64,000 bases of DNA, from the NCBI GenBank assembly GCA_964569865.1, contig CAZMVQ010000003.1, forward strand, positions 1 through 64,000, in the 5' to 3' direction. Numbering within the stretch: the stretch's first letter is position 1; each line of letters begins with the position of its first letter. The notes under the pieces are model-generated. The model ran no database searches. It was not told the origin of the DNA and saw only the letters and a program-made list of their open reading frames with translations. The position numbers and the translations under genes were made by a program. This DNA comes from DROE01 sp964569865. Its GTDB lineage: Bacteria > Pseudomonadota > Alphaproteobacteria > Rhizobiales > Devosiaceae. Below, piece by piece: positions 51,373 through 62,033 of this stretch.

Positions 51373-52830
51373 ATGGCCCAGTCGCCGACTGGAATTGTTG
51401 ATGAACTGGCCATCGCCCTGACAAATATGGGTAATGCGGCAACCAGCACTTTTACCCCGACCTTAAGGCTTGGAGTAACAGGGCTGTCCCGGTCGGGAAA
51501 AACCATATTCATCACCTCATTGGTGAAAAACCTGCTGGATGGAGAAAAGCTGAACCAGTTTTCTCCCCTGTCACAGGGCCGCTTTATTGGCGCTCAGCTA
51601 AGCGAACATCCCAATAAAGCCATTCCCCGTTTTACCTATGAAGAGCATCTGGCCGCCCTGACTGCAAAAAATCCATTCTGGCCCACCTCCACCAGCAATA
51701 TTTCCCAACTACGCCTGACCCTTAAATTTCGCTCCAATAATTGGTTATCGGGAATGGGCGGCCCCAGCACCTTGAACCTTGATATTGTTGACTACCCCGG
51801 CGAATGGCTGCTTGACCTGCCCCTGCTTTCCCTAAACTATGCCCAATGGTCTGAGCAGGCCCTTGAGCGCTGTAAAACAACCAAAAGCACAGCGCCAACC
51901 AAAGCTTTTCTTGCAGCTCTACACCCCCTGAACAAAGAGCAGGAGGCATCTCAACCTCTGGCGCAAAATCTTGCCAGCCTCTTTACAGAACATCTGCACA
52001 ACGCCCGCACAAATCAGAACGCTTTATCTACCCTTCCTCCGGGGCGGTTTTTGCTGCCCGGTGATATGAAAAATTCACCTGCCCTGACATTTTCCCCCCT
52101 GCCCAAAAAGCTGGAAAACCACAAAAATGACAGTCTTTATGCGCTGATGAGCCGGCGCTATGAGGCCTATAAATCAATCATCGTTCGCCCGTTTTTTCGC
52201 GATCATTTTGCTTCTCTTGATCGCCAGATTGTTCTGGTTGATGCCTTAAGGGCGCTAAATGCCGGTCCCAATGCCGTAAGCGATTTGCAAGAGGCACTTA
52301 ATTCAGTGTTGGCCTGCTTCAGGCAAGGCTCCAACAATCCCCTGAATTGGGTTTTTGCCAAAAAGATTGACCGCATTCTGTTTGCCGCCACCAAAGCCGA
52401 CCATGTTCACCACACTTCCCACAAACGCCTGCAAAATATCATTGAAATACTGGTGGCACGAGCGGCAAAATCAGCTCGTTTTTCAGGCGCTGAAACAAAG
52501 ACCATGGCCATTGCCGCCATTCGCGCCACCAAGGAGGGCACAATAAAAGACAAGGATGGCGAACTTGATTGCCTGATCGGTACTCCTGAAAAGGGCGAAA
52601 TGCTGGATAAAATCACCTATGATGGAAAAACCGAAATCGCCCTGTTTCCCGGTGACTTGCCAAAAGACCCTCAAGCTGTATTTCAGCCCTCGCTCAAACC
52701 CGGATCGCTAAATTTCATGCGCTTTGCCCCACCGGAAGAGCTAAGTTCATCAGCTAAAAATAACGCCGGACTACCCCATATTCGCCTCGACAAGGCCCTT
52801 GATTATTTGCTGGGAGACTGGATGAAATGA
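51373..52830 (+). CDS. ycjX: YcjX-family GTPase-like protein
   Basis: 485 residues. P-loop GLSRSGKT (about residues 36-43), then the family block VDYPGEWLLDLPLL near 138-151, and IDRILFAATKADHVHHT near 335. The family (DUF463) is paired with YcjF in proteobacteria and induced with envelope stress genes in E. coli, but its reaction is unproven. It overlaps ycjF by 4 bp (ATGA). Confidence 0.92.
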   Translation: MAQSPTGIVDELAIALTNMGNAATSTFTPTLRLGVTGLSRSGKTIFITSLVKNLLDGEKLNQFSPLSQGRFIGAQLSEHPNKAIPRFTYEEHLAALTAKNPFWPTSTSNISQLRLTLKFRSNNWLSGMGGPSTLNLDIVDYPGEWLLDLPLLSLNYAQWSEQALERCKTTKSTAPTKAFLAALHPLNKEQEASQPLAQNLASLFTEHLHNARTNQNALSTLPPGRFLLPGDMKNSPALTFSPLPKKLENHKNDSLYALMSRRYEAYKSIIVRPFFRDHFASLDRQIVLVDALRALNAGPNAVSDLQEALNSVLACFRQGSNNPLNWVFAKKIDRILFAATKADHVHHTSHKRLQNIIEILVARAAKSARFSGAETKTMAIAAIRATKEGTIKDKDGELDCLIGTPEKGEMLDKITYDGKTEIALFPGDLPKDPQAVFQPSLKPGSLNFMRFAPPEELSSSAKNNAGLPHIRLDKALDYLLGDWMK

Positions 52831-53891
52831 GAAAGCCGATAGCTAAAACAATAAAGAAAAAATCATCTAATCCAAAAGCTGTAATCACCAAAATCTCCAG
52901 CAACAAATCATCGACGAGTCGTGAGCCAAAAGCCTTTGCACCTCAAATGGCAGAAATTGAAATCTCACCCCACAATAATCAATTGCAAAATGAGATTTCC
53001 ATTGGTGATGAGCCAAACAGCTTGTCAAAAAAATCTTCCCTTTCGGGCTGGATAATCAAACTAAGTCTGACCGCTGCTTCAATTTTGATCGCTCTTGGCC
53101 TATCATTGATGGCAGACCGGCTGATTAATGATCTGTTTAACCGCTATGAATGGCTTGGCTGGGTTGGAACCGGCGCTCTGGCCATATTGGTGTTGGGAAT
53201 TGTCATTTTGACAATCCGGGAGCTTGCCGCCCTTAAATCCCTGAAAAATCTTGACGGTTTGCGCCTCGAGGCCAAGCAAGCGCTTGTCTCTGACCTGCCA
53301 AAACCGGGCAAAGCGGTTATTGGTCGTCTTAACCGCCTTTATGGCACCAGAGTTGACCTGGCCCGGGCCAATCAACAGCTTTTGTTGGAACTGGAAGACC
53401 TGCTTGATGGTTCGGATATGATCGCAACGGCCGAACGCCATTTAATGACCCCGCTTGATGCAAGGGCAAAAGCACTAACGGCTGCCGCTGCCCGTCGGGT
53501 AGCAATTGTCACCGCCATTTCTCCGCGCGCCATTGTTGATCTGGCCTTTGTTGCCTATGAATCCTTAAAACTTGCCCGCGCCATCGCCACTCTTTATGGG
53601 GCAAGGCCGGGATTTTTCGGTTCATGGAGGCTGGCCGGGGCAATATTGAGCCACCTTGCAGTCACCGGCGGTGTTGCCCTTGGTGACAGCGTCATTCAGC
53701 AAATGCTCGGCCATGGATTAGCGGCAAAACTCTCCGCCCGACTTGGTGAGGGATTAATCAACGGTCTGATGAGCGTTCGGGTTGGCATCGCCGCCATAAA
53801 AACCACGCGCCCCCTGCCCTTTGATCAGCTCAAACAGCCAAAAGTCATGGATTTCATGGGCGATCTGGCCAACATAGCCAATCCAAAATAG
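52827..53891 (+). CDS. ycjF: YcjF-family (DUF697) membrane protein
   Basis: 354 residues. A polar Lys/Ser-rich N-terminus (about 1-70), two membrane helices (about 75-95 and 108-130), then the cytoplasmic DUF697 domain (RRVAIVTAISPRAIVDLAFV and YGARPGFFGSWRLAGAILSH). Partner of YcjX by its overlap and by conserved pairing. Function unknown; inner membrane. Confidence 0.9.
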   Translation: MRKPIAKTIKKKSSNPKAVITKISSNKSSTSREPKAFAPQMAEIEISPHNNQLQNEISIGDEPNSLSKKSSLSGWIIKLSLTAASILIALGLSLMADRLINDLFNRYEWLGWVGTGALAILVLGIVILTIRELAALKSLKNLDGLRLEAKQALVSDLPKPGKAVIGRLNRLYGTRVDLARANQQLLLELEDLLDGSDMIATAERHLMTPLDARAKALTAAAARRVAIVTAISPRAIVDLAFVAYESLKLARAIATLYGARPGFFGSWRLAGAILSHLAVTGGVALGDSVIQQMLGHGLAAKLSARLGEGLINGLMSVRVGIAAIKTTRPLPFDQLKQPKVMDFMGDLANIANPK

Positions 53892-53932
53892 CTAAATGCA
53901 AATAACTAAATCAAAACCCGTAGTTTTTTGAG

Positions 53933-54757
53933 TTAAATCGCTCTTTCTTCAACATAATGTCCATAAAAACTGGTCAAAATTGAAATGCTGACCAAGAATA
54001 AAAACCAGCTGAAAATTACTGATAACAGAACAAAAGCTATCGAAAATGCGTTAAATCCTGTACCGAAAAACTGAAACAGGCCCAAGAACAAATTGGCTGC
54101 CATATTCAACGCCACCATGCAGGCTGCGCCGATTAAAACCACCATATGAAATTTCTTGGAAAACTCCCAGGACTGCCCAACTGCAAGCCTTTTTGCCTCA
54201 ACGGCAATCGCTGGCAACCCGATAGTCAATCGCAACCCCACATAGGTGATAATAAAATTTGACAGCACCATCAAAACTGAAGTCATCATGGCATTGTCGT
54301 TTATTGCCGGTACAATATCTGGCTGCCAGACATTGCGCATATTCAAGGCAATAAAAGGGATAGAAATTAACAGCAGAATTACGCCGGTTTTGAATAAATA
54401 TACGCCATATTCAAGCAGGTTCAAATTCGCCAGACCCGAGAAACTCTTAGCCGGAACCTCATCAAGCAGCACAAAGCGATGCCAGCGAATGGCAATTATG
54501 CAACTAATGACAATCGCAAGTACGATGTTAATGGCAATGACCACAAATGGCGCCAGGGGAACAATTGAAAACCCCGCAAAATACACCATGCCAATAATGA
54601 CCATTGCAATAATTCCAACAAGTATCGGCGGCACACTCATATGAAGAGCAACCCTCAAGTTGCTATATACCATTACCACCGAATGCCAAAAAATGCCTGC
54701 ACCCTTTGAAATCACTCTCCCCACCCCCTTAAAATTCAAAAACCAGCCTGATACCAA
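53933..54757 (-). CDS. polytopic membrane protein, unknown function
   Basis: 274 residues with about six membrane helices (roughly 40-62, 70-92, 120-140, 160-182, 205-228, 240-262). No catalytic motif seen. The layout of paired helices with a SWEFSKKFH segment between helices 4 and 5 is similar to uncharacterised alphaproteobacterial membrane proteins. It converges with ycjF and shares no obvious operon with the reductase gene upstream. Confidence 0.7.
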   Translation of the reverse strand: MVSGWFLNFKGVGRVISKGAGIFWHSVVMVYSNLRVALHMSVPPILVGIIAMVIIGMVYFAGFSIVPLAPFVVIAINIVLAIVISCIIAIRWHRFVLLDEVPAKSFSGLANLNLLEYGVYLFKTGVILLLISIPFIALNMRNVWQPDIVPAINDNAMMTSVLMVLSNFIITYVGLRLTIGLPAIAVEAKRLAVGQSWEFSKKFHMVVLIGAACMVALNMAANLFLGLFQFFGTGFNAFSIAFVLLSVIFSWFLFLVSISILTSFYGHYVEERAI

Positions 54758-54821
54758 AAATTTGCCTGATTCAGTGTACGCTTTATTGTCTTCAAGGCAA
54801 TCAAAGGGGTAACAGGCGTTT

Positions 54822-55850
54822 TTATTTCACGCCCAACTTCTTTTGCAGTTTTGTTGAGGAGGTTGTGTATTGAAAAATGATGCGCTCGTCAGGGGCTATG
54901 ATTTTTTTCGCTGCCTGCGCCATTAATGCCGCCTCATGAAAGCCCGAAAGGATAAGTTTGAGCTTGCCCGGATAATGATTGATATCTCCAATGGCAAAAA
55001 TTCCCGGCACCGAGCTTTCAAACTTTTCCGTATCCACAGAAATAAGATTGTCGTTAAGTTCCAAGCCCCAGTCAGCCACCGGACCAAGCTTCATGGTCAG
55101 CCCGAAAAACGGCAATAAGCGGGTTACGGGAATATTTATCTCGTCCCCAGAGGTTTTGATGCTCATCGAAACGAGATTTGCACCATCGCCGCTCAATTCA
55201 CCAATCTGGCCCAAAACCAGCTGCATTTTACCCTGATCAACCAGCGCCTTCATTTTGCTAACACTGGCCGGAGCAGCGCGGAAATTATCGCGCCGATGCA
55301 CAAGGGTCATCGAGCGAGCAATCGGCTGCAAACTCAGCACCCAGTCCAGCGCACTGTCACCACCACCAACAATCACCACATCATGACCGGCAAACTCTTC
55401 CATACGTCGAACCGCATAAAATACCGAAGCGCCCTCAAAGGTTTCAATATTGGCAACAGGGGGGCGTTTGGCCTGAAATGAGCCACCACCAGCGGCAACA
55501 ACAACTACCTTGCACTTGAAAATCTGCCCCTCATCATCCTTGACCAGAAAATCACCGTCTTCGGTTTTTTCAATATTTTCGATCATACGCGAAAAATGAA
55601 ATTGTGGATCAAACGGCTCAATCTGCTTCATCAGATTGTCGGTAAGTTCCTGCCCGGAGATCACCGGAAAGCCCGGAATGTCATAAATTGGTTTTTGCGG
55701 ATAAAGTTCTGCGCACTGCCCACCGGGACGATCTAAAATATCAATCAAATGACATTTCAGGTCCAAAAGACCCAGCTCAAACACCGCAAAAAGACCTATA
55801 GGTCCGGCTCCGATTATCACCACGTCGGTATTTATTGGATTATTCGACAA
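54822..55850 (-). CDS. ferredoxin/flavodoxin--NADP reductase, thioredoxin-reductase-like type
   Basis: 342 residues. FAD-binding GAGPIGLFAVFELG (about 14-27) and NADP-binding VIVGGGDSALDW (about 160-171). The redox CxxC of thioredoxin reductase is absent, which assigns it to the bacterial type-2 ferredoxin reductase branch. It should pass electrons between NADPH and a ferredoxin; a 2Fe-2S ferredoxin gene lies 166 bp upstream in the same direction, a likely partner. Confidence 0.88.
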   Translation of the reverse strand: MSNNPINTDVVIIGAGPIGLFAVFELGLLDLKCHLIDILDRPGGQCAELYPQKPIYDIPGFPVISGQELTDNLMKQIEPFDPQFHFSRMIENIEKTEDGDFLVKDDEGQIFKCKVVVVAAGGGSFQAKRPPVANIETFEGASVFYAVRRMEEFAGHDVVIVGGGDSALDWVLSLQPIARSMTLVHRRDNFRAAPASVSKMKALVDQGKMQLVLGQIGELSGDGANLVSMSIKTSGDEINIPVTRLLPFFGLTMKLGPVADWGLELNDNLISVDTEKFESSVPGIFAIGDINHYPGKLKLILSGFHEAALMAQAAKKIIAPDERIIFQYTTSSTKLQKKLGVK

Positions 55851-56016
55851 TTTTAATTTCCACTATCTGTTATTTTGACATCAGGTCTCTGGAACACAAT
55901 CTCAACATTGCCCAAGCTCGACATTGCTTGTGAAACCAACTCGTATGACACAATAGGAAAAAATTTTAAAATCTTTAAGAACAGCGATTTCAAATTGCAG
56001 TTGAAAAATAGAAAAT

Positions 56017-56337
56017 TCAACCCTGCTGTTCAGGAATTTTAATCACCAATCCATCAAAATCGTCATTGACCAAAATCTGACAGGATAATCTGGAGCTTGG
56101 TTTCACCTCGAAGGCAAAATCCAGCATATCTTCTTCCATATCCGAAGGTGATCCCACTTTTTCGCGCCATTTCTCATCCACATAAACATGGCAGGTTGCA
56201 CAAGTGCACGCTCCTCCACATTCTGCGGTTATTCCGGGCACTGAATTTTGGATCGCCGCCTCCATGACACTGGTCCCGTTTTCCACATCGGTTTCATGAA
56301 TAGTGCCATTGGCTTCAACGAAAGTGATTTTGGTCAT
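56017..56337 (-). CDS. 2Fe-2S ferredoxin, adrenodoxin/putidaredoxin type
   Basis: 106 residues, standard length. Cluster ligands in AECGGACTCATCHVY (C-x5-C-x2-C) plus a fourth Cys in RLSCQILV. The VYVDEKWREKV and EEDMLDFAFEVKPSSRLSC blocks are typical of the adrenodoxin group, which serves P450s and iron-sulfur cluster assembly. Soluble. The neighbouring reductase could reduce it. Confidence 0.93.
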   Translation of the reverse strand: MTKITFVEANGTIHETDVENGTSVMEAAIQNSVPGITAECGGACTCATCHVYVDEKWREKVGSPSDMEEDMLDFAFEVKPSSRLSCQILVNDDFDGLVIKIPEQQG

Positions 56338-56473
56338 AAATTTGCGCCTGCTGTCTAAATTGAACTAGTGGCCATATAGCGACCCCTTGCCCCCCCTGCA
56401 ATAGCAAACAGATTTTTGTGGAAAAGTTTTGCCCTATAGGCACTTTTAAGTATTTGAAATTATTGAGTAAAAA

Positions 56474-56857
56474 TTACTCGTCCAGAATTTCCGCGATAAA
56501 ATGGCGCACCTCTTCAACCGCCATTCTAAGATCGGCAAGACATTCGTGGCTTAATTTTCCTGCAAGTTTTGTTTCCAGTTCGGCAGCCTTGGCCAAAATA
56601 GCAATATTATTTGCCCCGACCCCGGCAGAAGCCCCCTTAAGAGCATGCAGGTTCAACAATGTCTCATCAAAATCCATGCTTTGGCGAATTTTGCTCATAT
56701 AAGTCGTCACCATCTGATCAAACATGCGCAAAATCTCTGCTTCCAGCCCTGCATCCCCTAGCGACTGTCGCGACAAATGCACCAGATCAATAGGTCGGGC
56801 AGCATAAATTTTCTCGCTAACTTCATCCAGTTGGGCAATTTTTTCCAGAGCGGCCAT
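56474..56857 (-). CDS. Hpt-domain phosphotransfer protein
   Basis: 127 residues, a single histidine phosphotransfer domain with the acceptor His in LHALKGASAGVGA (His about residue 71). It relays phosphate between receiver domains. It is not the ChpT type. No kinase is adjacent; it is divergent from the giant coiled-coil gene, sharing a 407-bp region. Confidence 0.85.
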   Translation of the reverse strand: MAALEKIAQLDEVSEKIYAARPIDLVHLSRQSLGDAGLEAEILRMFDQMVTTYMSKIRQSMDFDETLLNLHALKGASAGVGANNIAILAKAAELETKLAGKLSHECLADLRMAVEEVRHFIAEILDE

Positions 56858-57022
56858 TTTTATCTCCGTTATATAAGAATAATGCTGACAGTCGGCACAA
56901 TGTTTTTACCTGGCATAATATTTTTAATCACAAAATTAGAGTGCACGCTCAAAGTGAATATCCTCTTAACCCCCGGATTTCGGCTGATTTTGGCGAAAAA
57001 CTGCCAAATTGAAAAAAGCCCG

Positions 57023-57037
57023 TTAACTCTTTTTTAA
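57023..57037. promoter_or_regulatory. CtrA-like box upstream of the coiled-coil gene
   Basis: TTAA-CTCTTTT-TTAA keeps the CtrA half sites and spacing but sits in AT-rich DNA, so chance is a real possibility. Confidence 0.4.
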
Positions 57038-57138
57038 TTTAATTTTCAGATTGCGCGTTTCCTGATATAAGAAGGAGGTTACCGGCGCGCGGCGGCGCAG
57101 GTTTGTGAAGCATTTAACATTCCCTTTTTGTGGATGAG

Positions 57139-57152
57139 TGTGATGCATCACA
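57139..57152. promoter_or_regulatory. 14-bp perfect palindrome
   Basis: TGTGATGCATCACA. It resembles CRP/FNR half sites but with 4 bases between TGTGA and TCACA rather than 6. Candidate operator, unidentified. Confidence 0.35.
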
Positions 57153-57264
57153 TTTTTTGGGGGCCGTTTTTTCGACTCCTAGTCGCTGTGCCAAATTGGC
57201 GTTTTGTGGCAAACAGGTCCTCAATTTTGTTTTGAGAACCAATGTTTTAAGAGTTGTAAAGAGT

Positions 57265-60200
57265 ATGGCAAAAAAAAACGAATCAGCGAATAACGACGCA
57301 GCTTCTTTGGCTTTTTCAGCCGTGGAAAACGCACTGAAAGGTTCCATATTAGAACCTGACGCGAAAACTAATTCCAGCGCTCAGCGAAATTCTGCAAAAC
57401 AGGCCAATTCTCAATCAAAAGGCACCAATGCTCTTAACTCAGCAGATATTCAGGATAAATCGCGCGCTGCCAGACGCATAGCTGCCAAAACAGGTTCGGT
57501 GGCCAATGACGACAGGCATTCGCCCTCCCGTGTTTTGTATGGCTTAAACGCCAAACCTTCCAAAGCTCCGATCTGGATAGCAACCTTGCTTTCAATTTTT
57601 TGGATTGCCATCACATCCATTGCCGCTTCCAACGGAATTTCTGATCAAATTACCCAAGGTGCCTCGGTTATAACCATACTCGGCTCGCTTGATTTTGCCA
57701 GCACCATTGCCACGGTGCTTTTGCCGGTACTTGGGTTTTTTGCAATTGCCATTCTGGCCCGTCGGGCTCAGGATCTTCGCATCGCCGCAGCCTCCATGAC
57801 CGAGGCTGCCGTACGTCTTGCAGAACCTGAAACCACAGCCGCTGACAAAGTAGCAACTGTTGGTCAGGCCGTCCGGCGCGAAGTAACCGCCCTTGCTGAT
57901 GGTCTTGAGCGCGCTCTTTCGCGTGCTGGAGAACTTGAGGTGATGATCCACAATGAAGTCACCGTTCTTGACAAAACCTACTCCGAGAATGAAAGCCGTA
58001 TGCGTGGCCTGATTCAGGAATTGGCCAGTCAGCGCGACAGCGTTATCACCAACTCCGAAAGAGTTCGCGAAGCCATTTCCGAGAGTCATTCCGGTCTGGT
58101 TTTTGATCTTGATATGATTGCTCAGCGCATTGCGGGAACCATTGAAGAACGTGGCGGTGAGCTAACCTCTTCAATGAACAAGGCCAGTTCAGAACTGCAA
58201 CGGGCATTTGGGGAAAAAAGCGAATCGTTTATTTCCCTGGTCGATAATAGAACCACAGACCTGATGTCAGCTCTTGATGACAGCGCAGGCCGGTTAAATC
58301 TAACCCTTGAAGATCGCACATCTTCCATATCCAGCGCCTTTGAAGAGCGCACCCATGAGTTGGCCTCAGTAATTGACATGCGTATGAACGGCATCACAGA
58401 GGCTTTGGATACACGGGCAGTTGCACTAAATGATGCAATTGATGACCGTACCGCCTCAATTTCATCTGTGCTGCGCGATGGCGGAGCAAAAATCCTTACC
58501 GATCTGCGCGATCGCGGCCACGAGGTCGGCGGTGCCCTTGATGCTATCGGCATGAGAATTTCCAACGAAATCAGCGGACGTGCTGAAGAAGCTGAAACCA
58601 CATTGACCCGGTTAACCGGCCAGATGGACGAAACTATTTCTACCCAGATTAATTCCATGGAAAGCCGGATGCAATCCACCATCCTGCAATTGTCCGGCTC
58701 CATTGAAGAATCTTCAGAATTTGCGAAAAACACCCTGCTGGGTGCAGGCGCCCAGTCCCTGTCTGAATTTGATACCAGAATGGAAGAGGTAGCCGTTGTA
58801 ATTGATACCCGCCTGAAATCCTTTGACGAAGTAATTGGAGAAAAAGGCGAGCTTCTTACAAAGGCACTGGACAGTTATACAACCAGTTTCGCCAGTCGCG
58901 CCAACGTTCTAGAACTTGCTCTGGACGAAAAAACCGGACACTTCAACGATCAGATTTCCCTTCGCACCCGCGAACTGGCAGAAACAATCGGTGGGCGGGC
59001 CAATCAGATCACCCAGACTATTGAAGAAAAAGCAACTAACCTGAGTGACAATCTGGAAGAAGTGCGCAAACAACTGGCTCTAACCCTTGATGGCACTTCA
59101 GAAGAGGTTTCTTCCGTAATTGCTGAACGCACTCAAGAACTGGCTAAAACCATCGTCCAGCACGGAATGGATGCCAGAGAAAAAATTGATGCCAGCCTGC
59201 AAAATGTCACCAAAACCATGGACACAAGATCAACTGATCTAACAGAAATGATTACTGCCAAAGTGACCCAGGTTAATGAAAGCCTTGGCCGTGGTATTGA
59301 AAATGCCGTTGCTCGCATATCCGATGCGGAAAGCGGCATTAATGCCCGCGTTGAATCGGCGGCAGCAACCGTAAACCAATCTGCCACACAAACAGCAAAC
59401 CTTATCGAAGCTGGAGTTAACAGCGCTCGCAAAGCCATTACCGATATGGTTGATGAGCGCTTGAGCACCCTGCCAGAAGCCATTACGGCGCGTGCCGACA
59501 TAACGGCAGATCGCCTTGCATCGCTCAACGAAACCATCTCCAGCACAATGGATAAAACCGCCGTTACTCTGGAAGACAGTGCCGAGCGTATCGAAAACTC
59601 TATCAGCAGCACAATGGATAAAACTGTCACAACTTTGGAAGACAGTGCCACACGCATCGAAGACACTATCAATTCGCGAATTGTCACAGCTTCACAGAAT
59701 ATGGCTGTCGAAGTTACTGAAAGTACCGGCAAAATGGATGGTGCTGTTCGCTCTGCGCTGGAGAAAATCACCGAGGTTGCCACCAGATTTGATTCGCTTG
59801 TGCGAATTGATGCCACTCAAAGTGCCACTTCACTTGGCCAGCAGGTGGAAAAAATCAACAGCGCCCTTGAAGAAAAAACCGGAGAATTTGCAGCACTTAT
59901 TGAACGTAAATCTTCTGAACTTTCTGTCAGCCTGAGCAACCATTCAAATATTCTAGGCGAAGCACTGCAAGCCAATGCTAATCAGGCCCAAAACATAATG
60001 AGCGCAACATCTTCTCGCATGATGACAGATGTTACTGCTGCTTTGGAAAAACTCAATGAATCCAACGCCCTGTTACAAAATGTTCTAGAGGCGTCCACAG
60101 GAAACCTGGCCAGACTTGAAACTGGAATTTCCAGCCAGACCACTCACTACGCCAATGCTGTTCGCGATGCCCTGAACAGCACCGAAAAGGCCGGACTTCT

Positions 60201-61096
60201 GGTCGGTGATCATGTTGGTGCCATGCAGACAACAATTCGCTCCATGATGGAAGAATTCTCCACGATGGTTGGAAGGCTTGATGGAGAAACAGCCAATATT
60301 GATCGCGCTGCCCAAAATCTTGGTAACGCCTCCAACTCATCCCTTGACGCGGTTGAAGCTCGCCGCGAGGCAATGGACGCATTGGCAGCCGGTTTCACCT
60401 CCAGAGCCGACGATATTGATACCCGCCTGCGCAGCTTCGCACAATCAATTGCAAATACCGTCAACGATACGGAAACCCGTCTCGCTAACGCCCGCACGTC
60501 TATGGAAGAGGCACTTAACAGCACAACCGGGTCCGTAACCGAGCGCCTGGAAAACCTTTCCAAAACCGCAAATGATCAGGGTGTTCAAACCAGCTCTGCC
60601 CTGCAGGCAACTCAAGAAGCCATGCTCTCTCAAATGCAAGAAGCCCTTGAAGACGCAACCAAACGCTTCAACGAGACTGCGCAGTCCATGCAGGAAACCG
60701 CCCTTCAGGTCGGCACTGAACTCGAATCCACTCGCACTGAACTTCAACGCGGATTTTTGGAATTGCCGGAAGAAACAAAGGCAAGCGCCGCCGCAATGCG
60801 CTCGGTAGTTGCAGAACAGATAGAGGCCCTTAGTGAACTTAATTCCATAGTTCGCGCTCAACCTATTTCCAACGATGTCAGCCGCACAACTGCTCCGGCA
60901 GCACCCATCGCGCCTGCACCTGCGAAACCGGCTGCTCCTTCGGCCTCTGCAGCTTTTGCCCCCCCCGCGCCACCACCATCGGCACCAGCACCTGTTTCCA
61001 GATCAGTGCCCGCGTCCCAGCCTGCACCTGCATTAAGACCTGCACCTGCACTAAGACCTGCACCTGCGTCAAGACCGGTGTCTGCGCCCAGACCGG
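57265..61096 (+). CDS. giant apolipoprotein-like coiled-coil membrane protein (growth pole ring-like), C-terminus in gap
   Basis: 1277 residues visible. A polar N-terminus, two membrane helices (about 99-122 and 145-168), then about 1000 residues of regular heptad-rich repeats with a Arg-x3-Leu/Ile spacing (for example RTRELAETIGGRANQITQTI), and a Pro/Ala linker (about 1220-1277) that enters the gap. This layout matches GPR of Agrobacterium, the large protein that organises the growth pole in polar-growing Hyphomicrobiales. The match is by architecture, not aligned sequence. ATG 57265 is chosen, since the upstream codons look like leader; AAGAG is weakly placed. The end of the gene, which lies between here and the converging phosphatase gene, is not visible. 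Confidence 0.75.
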
Positions 61097-61196
61097 NNNN
61101 NNNNNNNNNNNNNNNNNNNNNNNNNNNNNNNNNNNNNNNNNNNNNNNNNNNNNNNNNNNNNNNNNNNNNNNNNNNNNNNNNNNNNNNNNNNNNNNN
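61097..61196. other. assembly gap (100 N)
   Basis: Exactly 100 N. It follows repeated CCTGCACC/AAGACC-type coding DNA and hides the ends of two converging genes. Confidence 0.95.
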
Positions 61197-61961
61197 TTTT
61201 GTATCAAGTTTCGTCCAGCGAATTAGTTCAAATTCCCCGTCGAACTCTTCAGCAATTGCAGTACAGCTCTCAACCCAGTCACCGGTATTTATATAGTGAA
61301 TTCCAAGACGGTTGTGCATATCCGCCATGTGAATATGTCCGCAAATCACCCCATCAACTCCGGATTCTTTGGCTTCCAGCGTTAAGGCCTCTTCAAACCG
61401 TCCGATAATTGAAACTGCACCCTTCACCTTGTGCTTGGCCCATGCCGACAATGACCAATACTCCTTGCCCATACGGCGGCGGCACCAGTTTATAGCTCCA
61501 TTGGTTTTTAGGGCGAAATTATAGGCCCAGTCCCCGATATGGGCCAGCCATTTGGCGTTTTTGACCACCACGTCAAACTGATCCCCATGAATTACCAGAT
61601 AGGATTTTCCAGATGAGGTGACGTGTACGGTGCGGTCAACAAATTCGATTTCGCCAAAATATGTTCCAAGATAGTCCCGCACCAGTTCGTCATGATTTCC
61701 GGGCAGATAAACTATTCTGGTTCCCGCGGCTGCCTTGCTTAGCAACAATTCAACCAGCTGATTATATTCCGCTGGCCAATGCCAGTTTTTTTGCAGGCGC
61801 CACCCATCAATTATATCCCCGACCAAATAAATGGTTTCGGCATCATGGCAGCGCAAAAAATCAATAAGCTGCCCCACCCTGATGGTCTTCATGCCCAGAT
61901 GCACATCCGATATAAACAGCGCTCTTACGCGCCTGATGTTAGAACCTGACATATTTGACAT
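61197..61961 (-). CDS. LpxH-like metallophosphatase, C-terminus in gap
   Basis: About 255 residues visible. All metallophosphoesterase motifs are present: DVHLG (about 19-23), GDIIDGW, GNHD, HGDQFD and GHIHMADMH, with CRRRMGKEYWS-type insert. This set fits the UDP-2,3-diacylglucosamine diphosphatase family, which cleaves the pyrophosphate in lipid A synthesis; many alphaproteobacteria use LpxI for that step, so the true substrate may differ. ATG 61961 or 61952 could start it; the second has GGA nine bases upstream. Confidence 0.85.
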
Positions 61962-62033
61962 TCCAAAAATTTTACGTGCTCGGCACTTTTTTGTGTTCGG
62001 CCCTGCGCTCAGAACCTATTAATCAAAGCACAT

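Larger units (their letters stand above)
56858..57264. other. control region between hpt and the giant coiled-coil gene
   Basis: 407 bp without a convincing gene. It holds TTAA-N7-TTAA, a strong AAGGAGGT at about 57073 that is not followed by a usable start, and a 14-bp palindrome. The frame of the downstream gene is open from 57130 but the first 45 codons look like leader. Confidence 0.6.

Noticed and set aside
57073..57138. Small gene behind the strong AAGGAGGT at 57073
   Set aside because: The only downstream start in range (GTG near 57106) gives about ten codons; no product worth calling.
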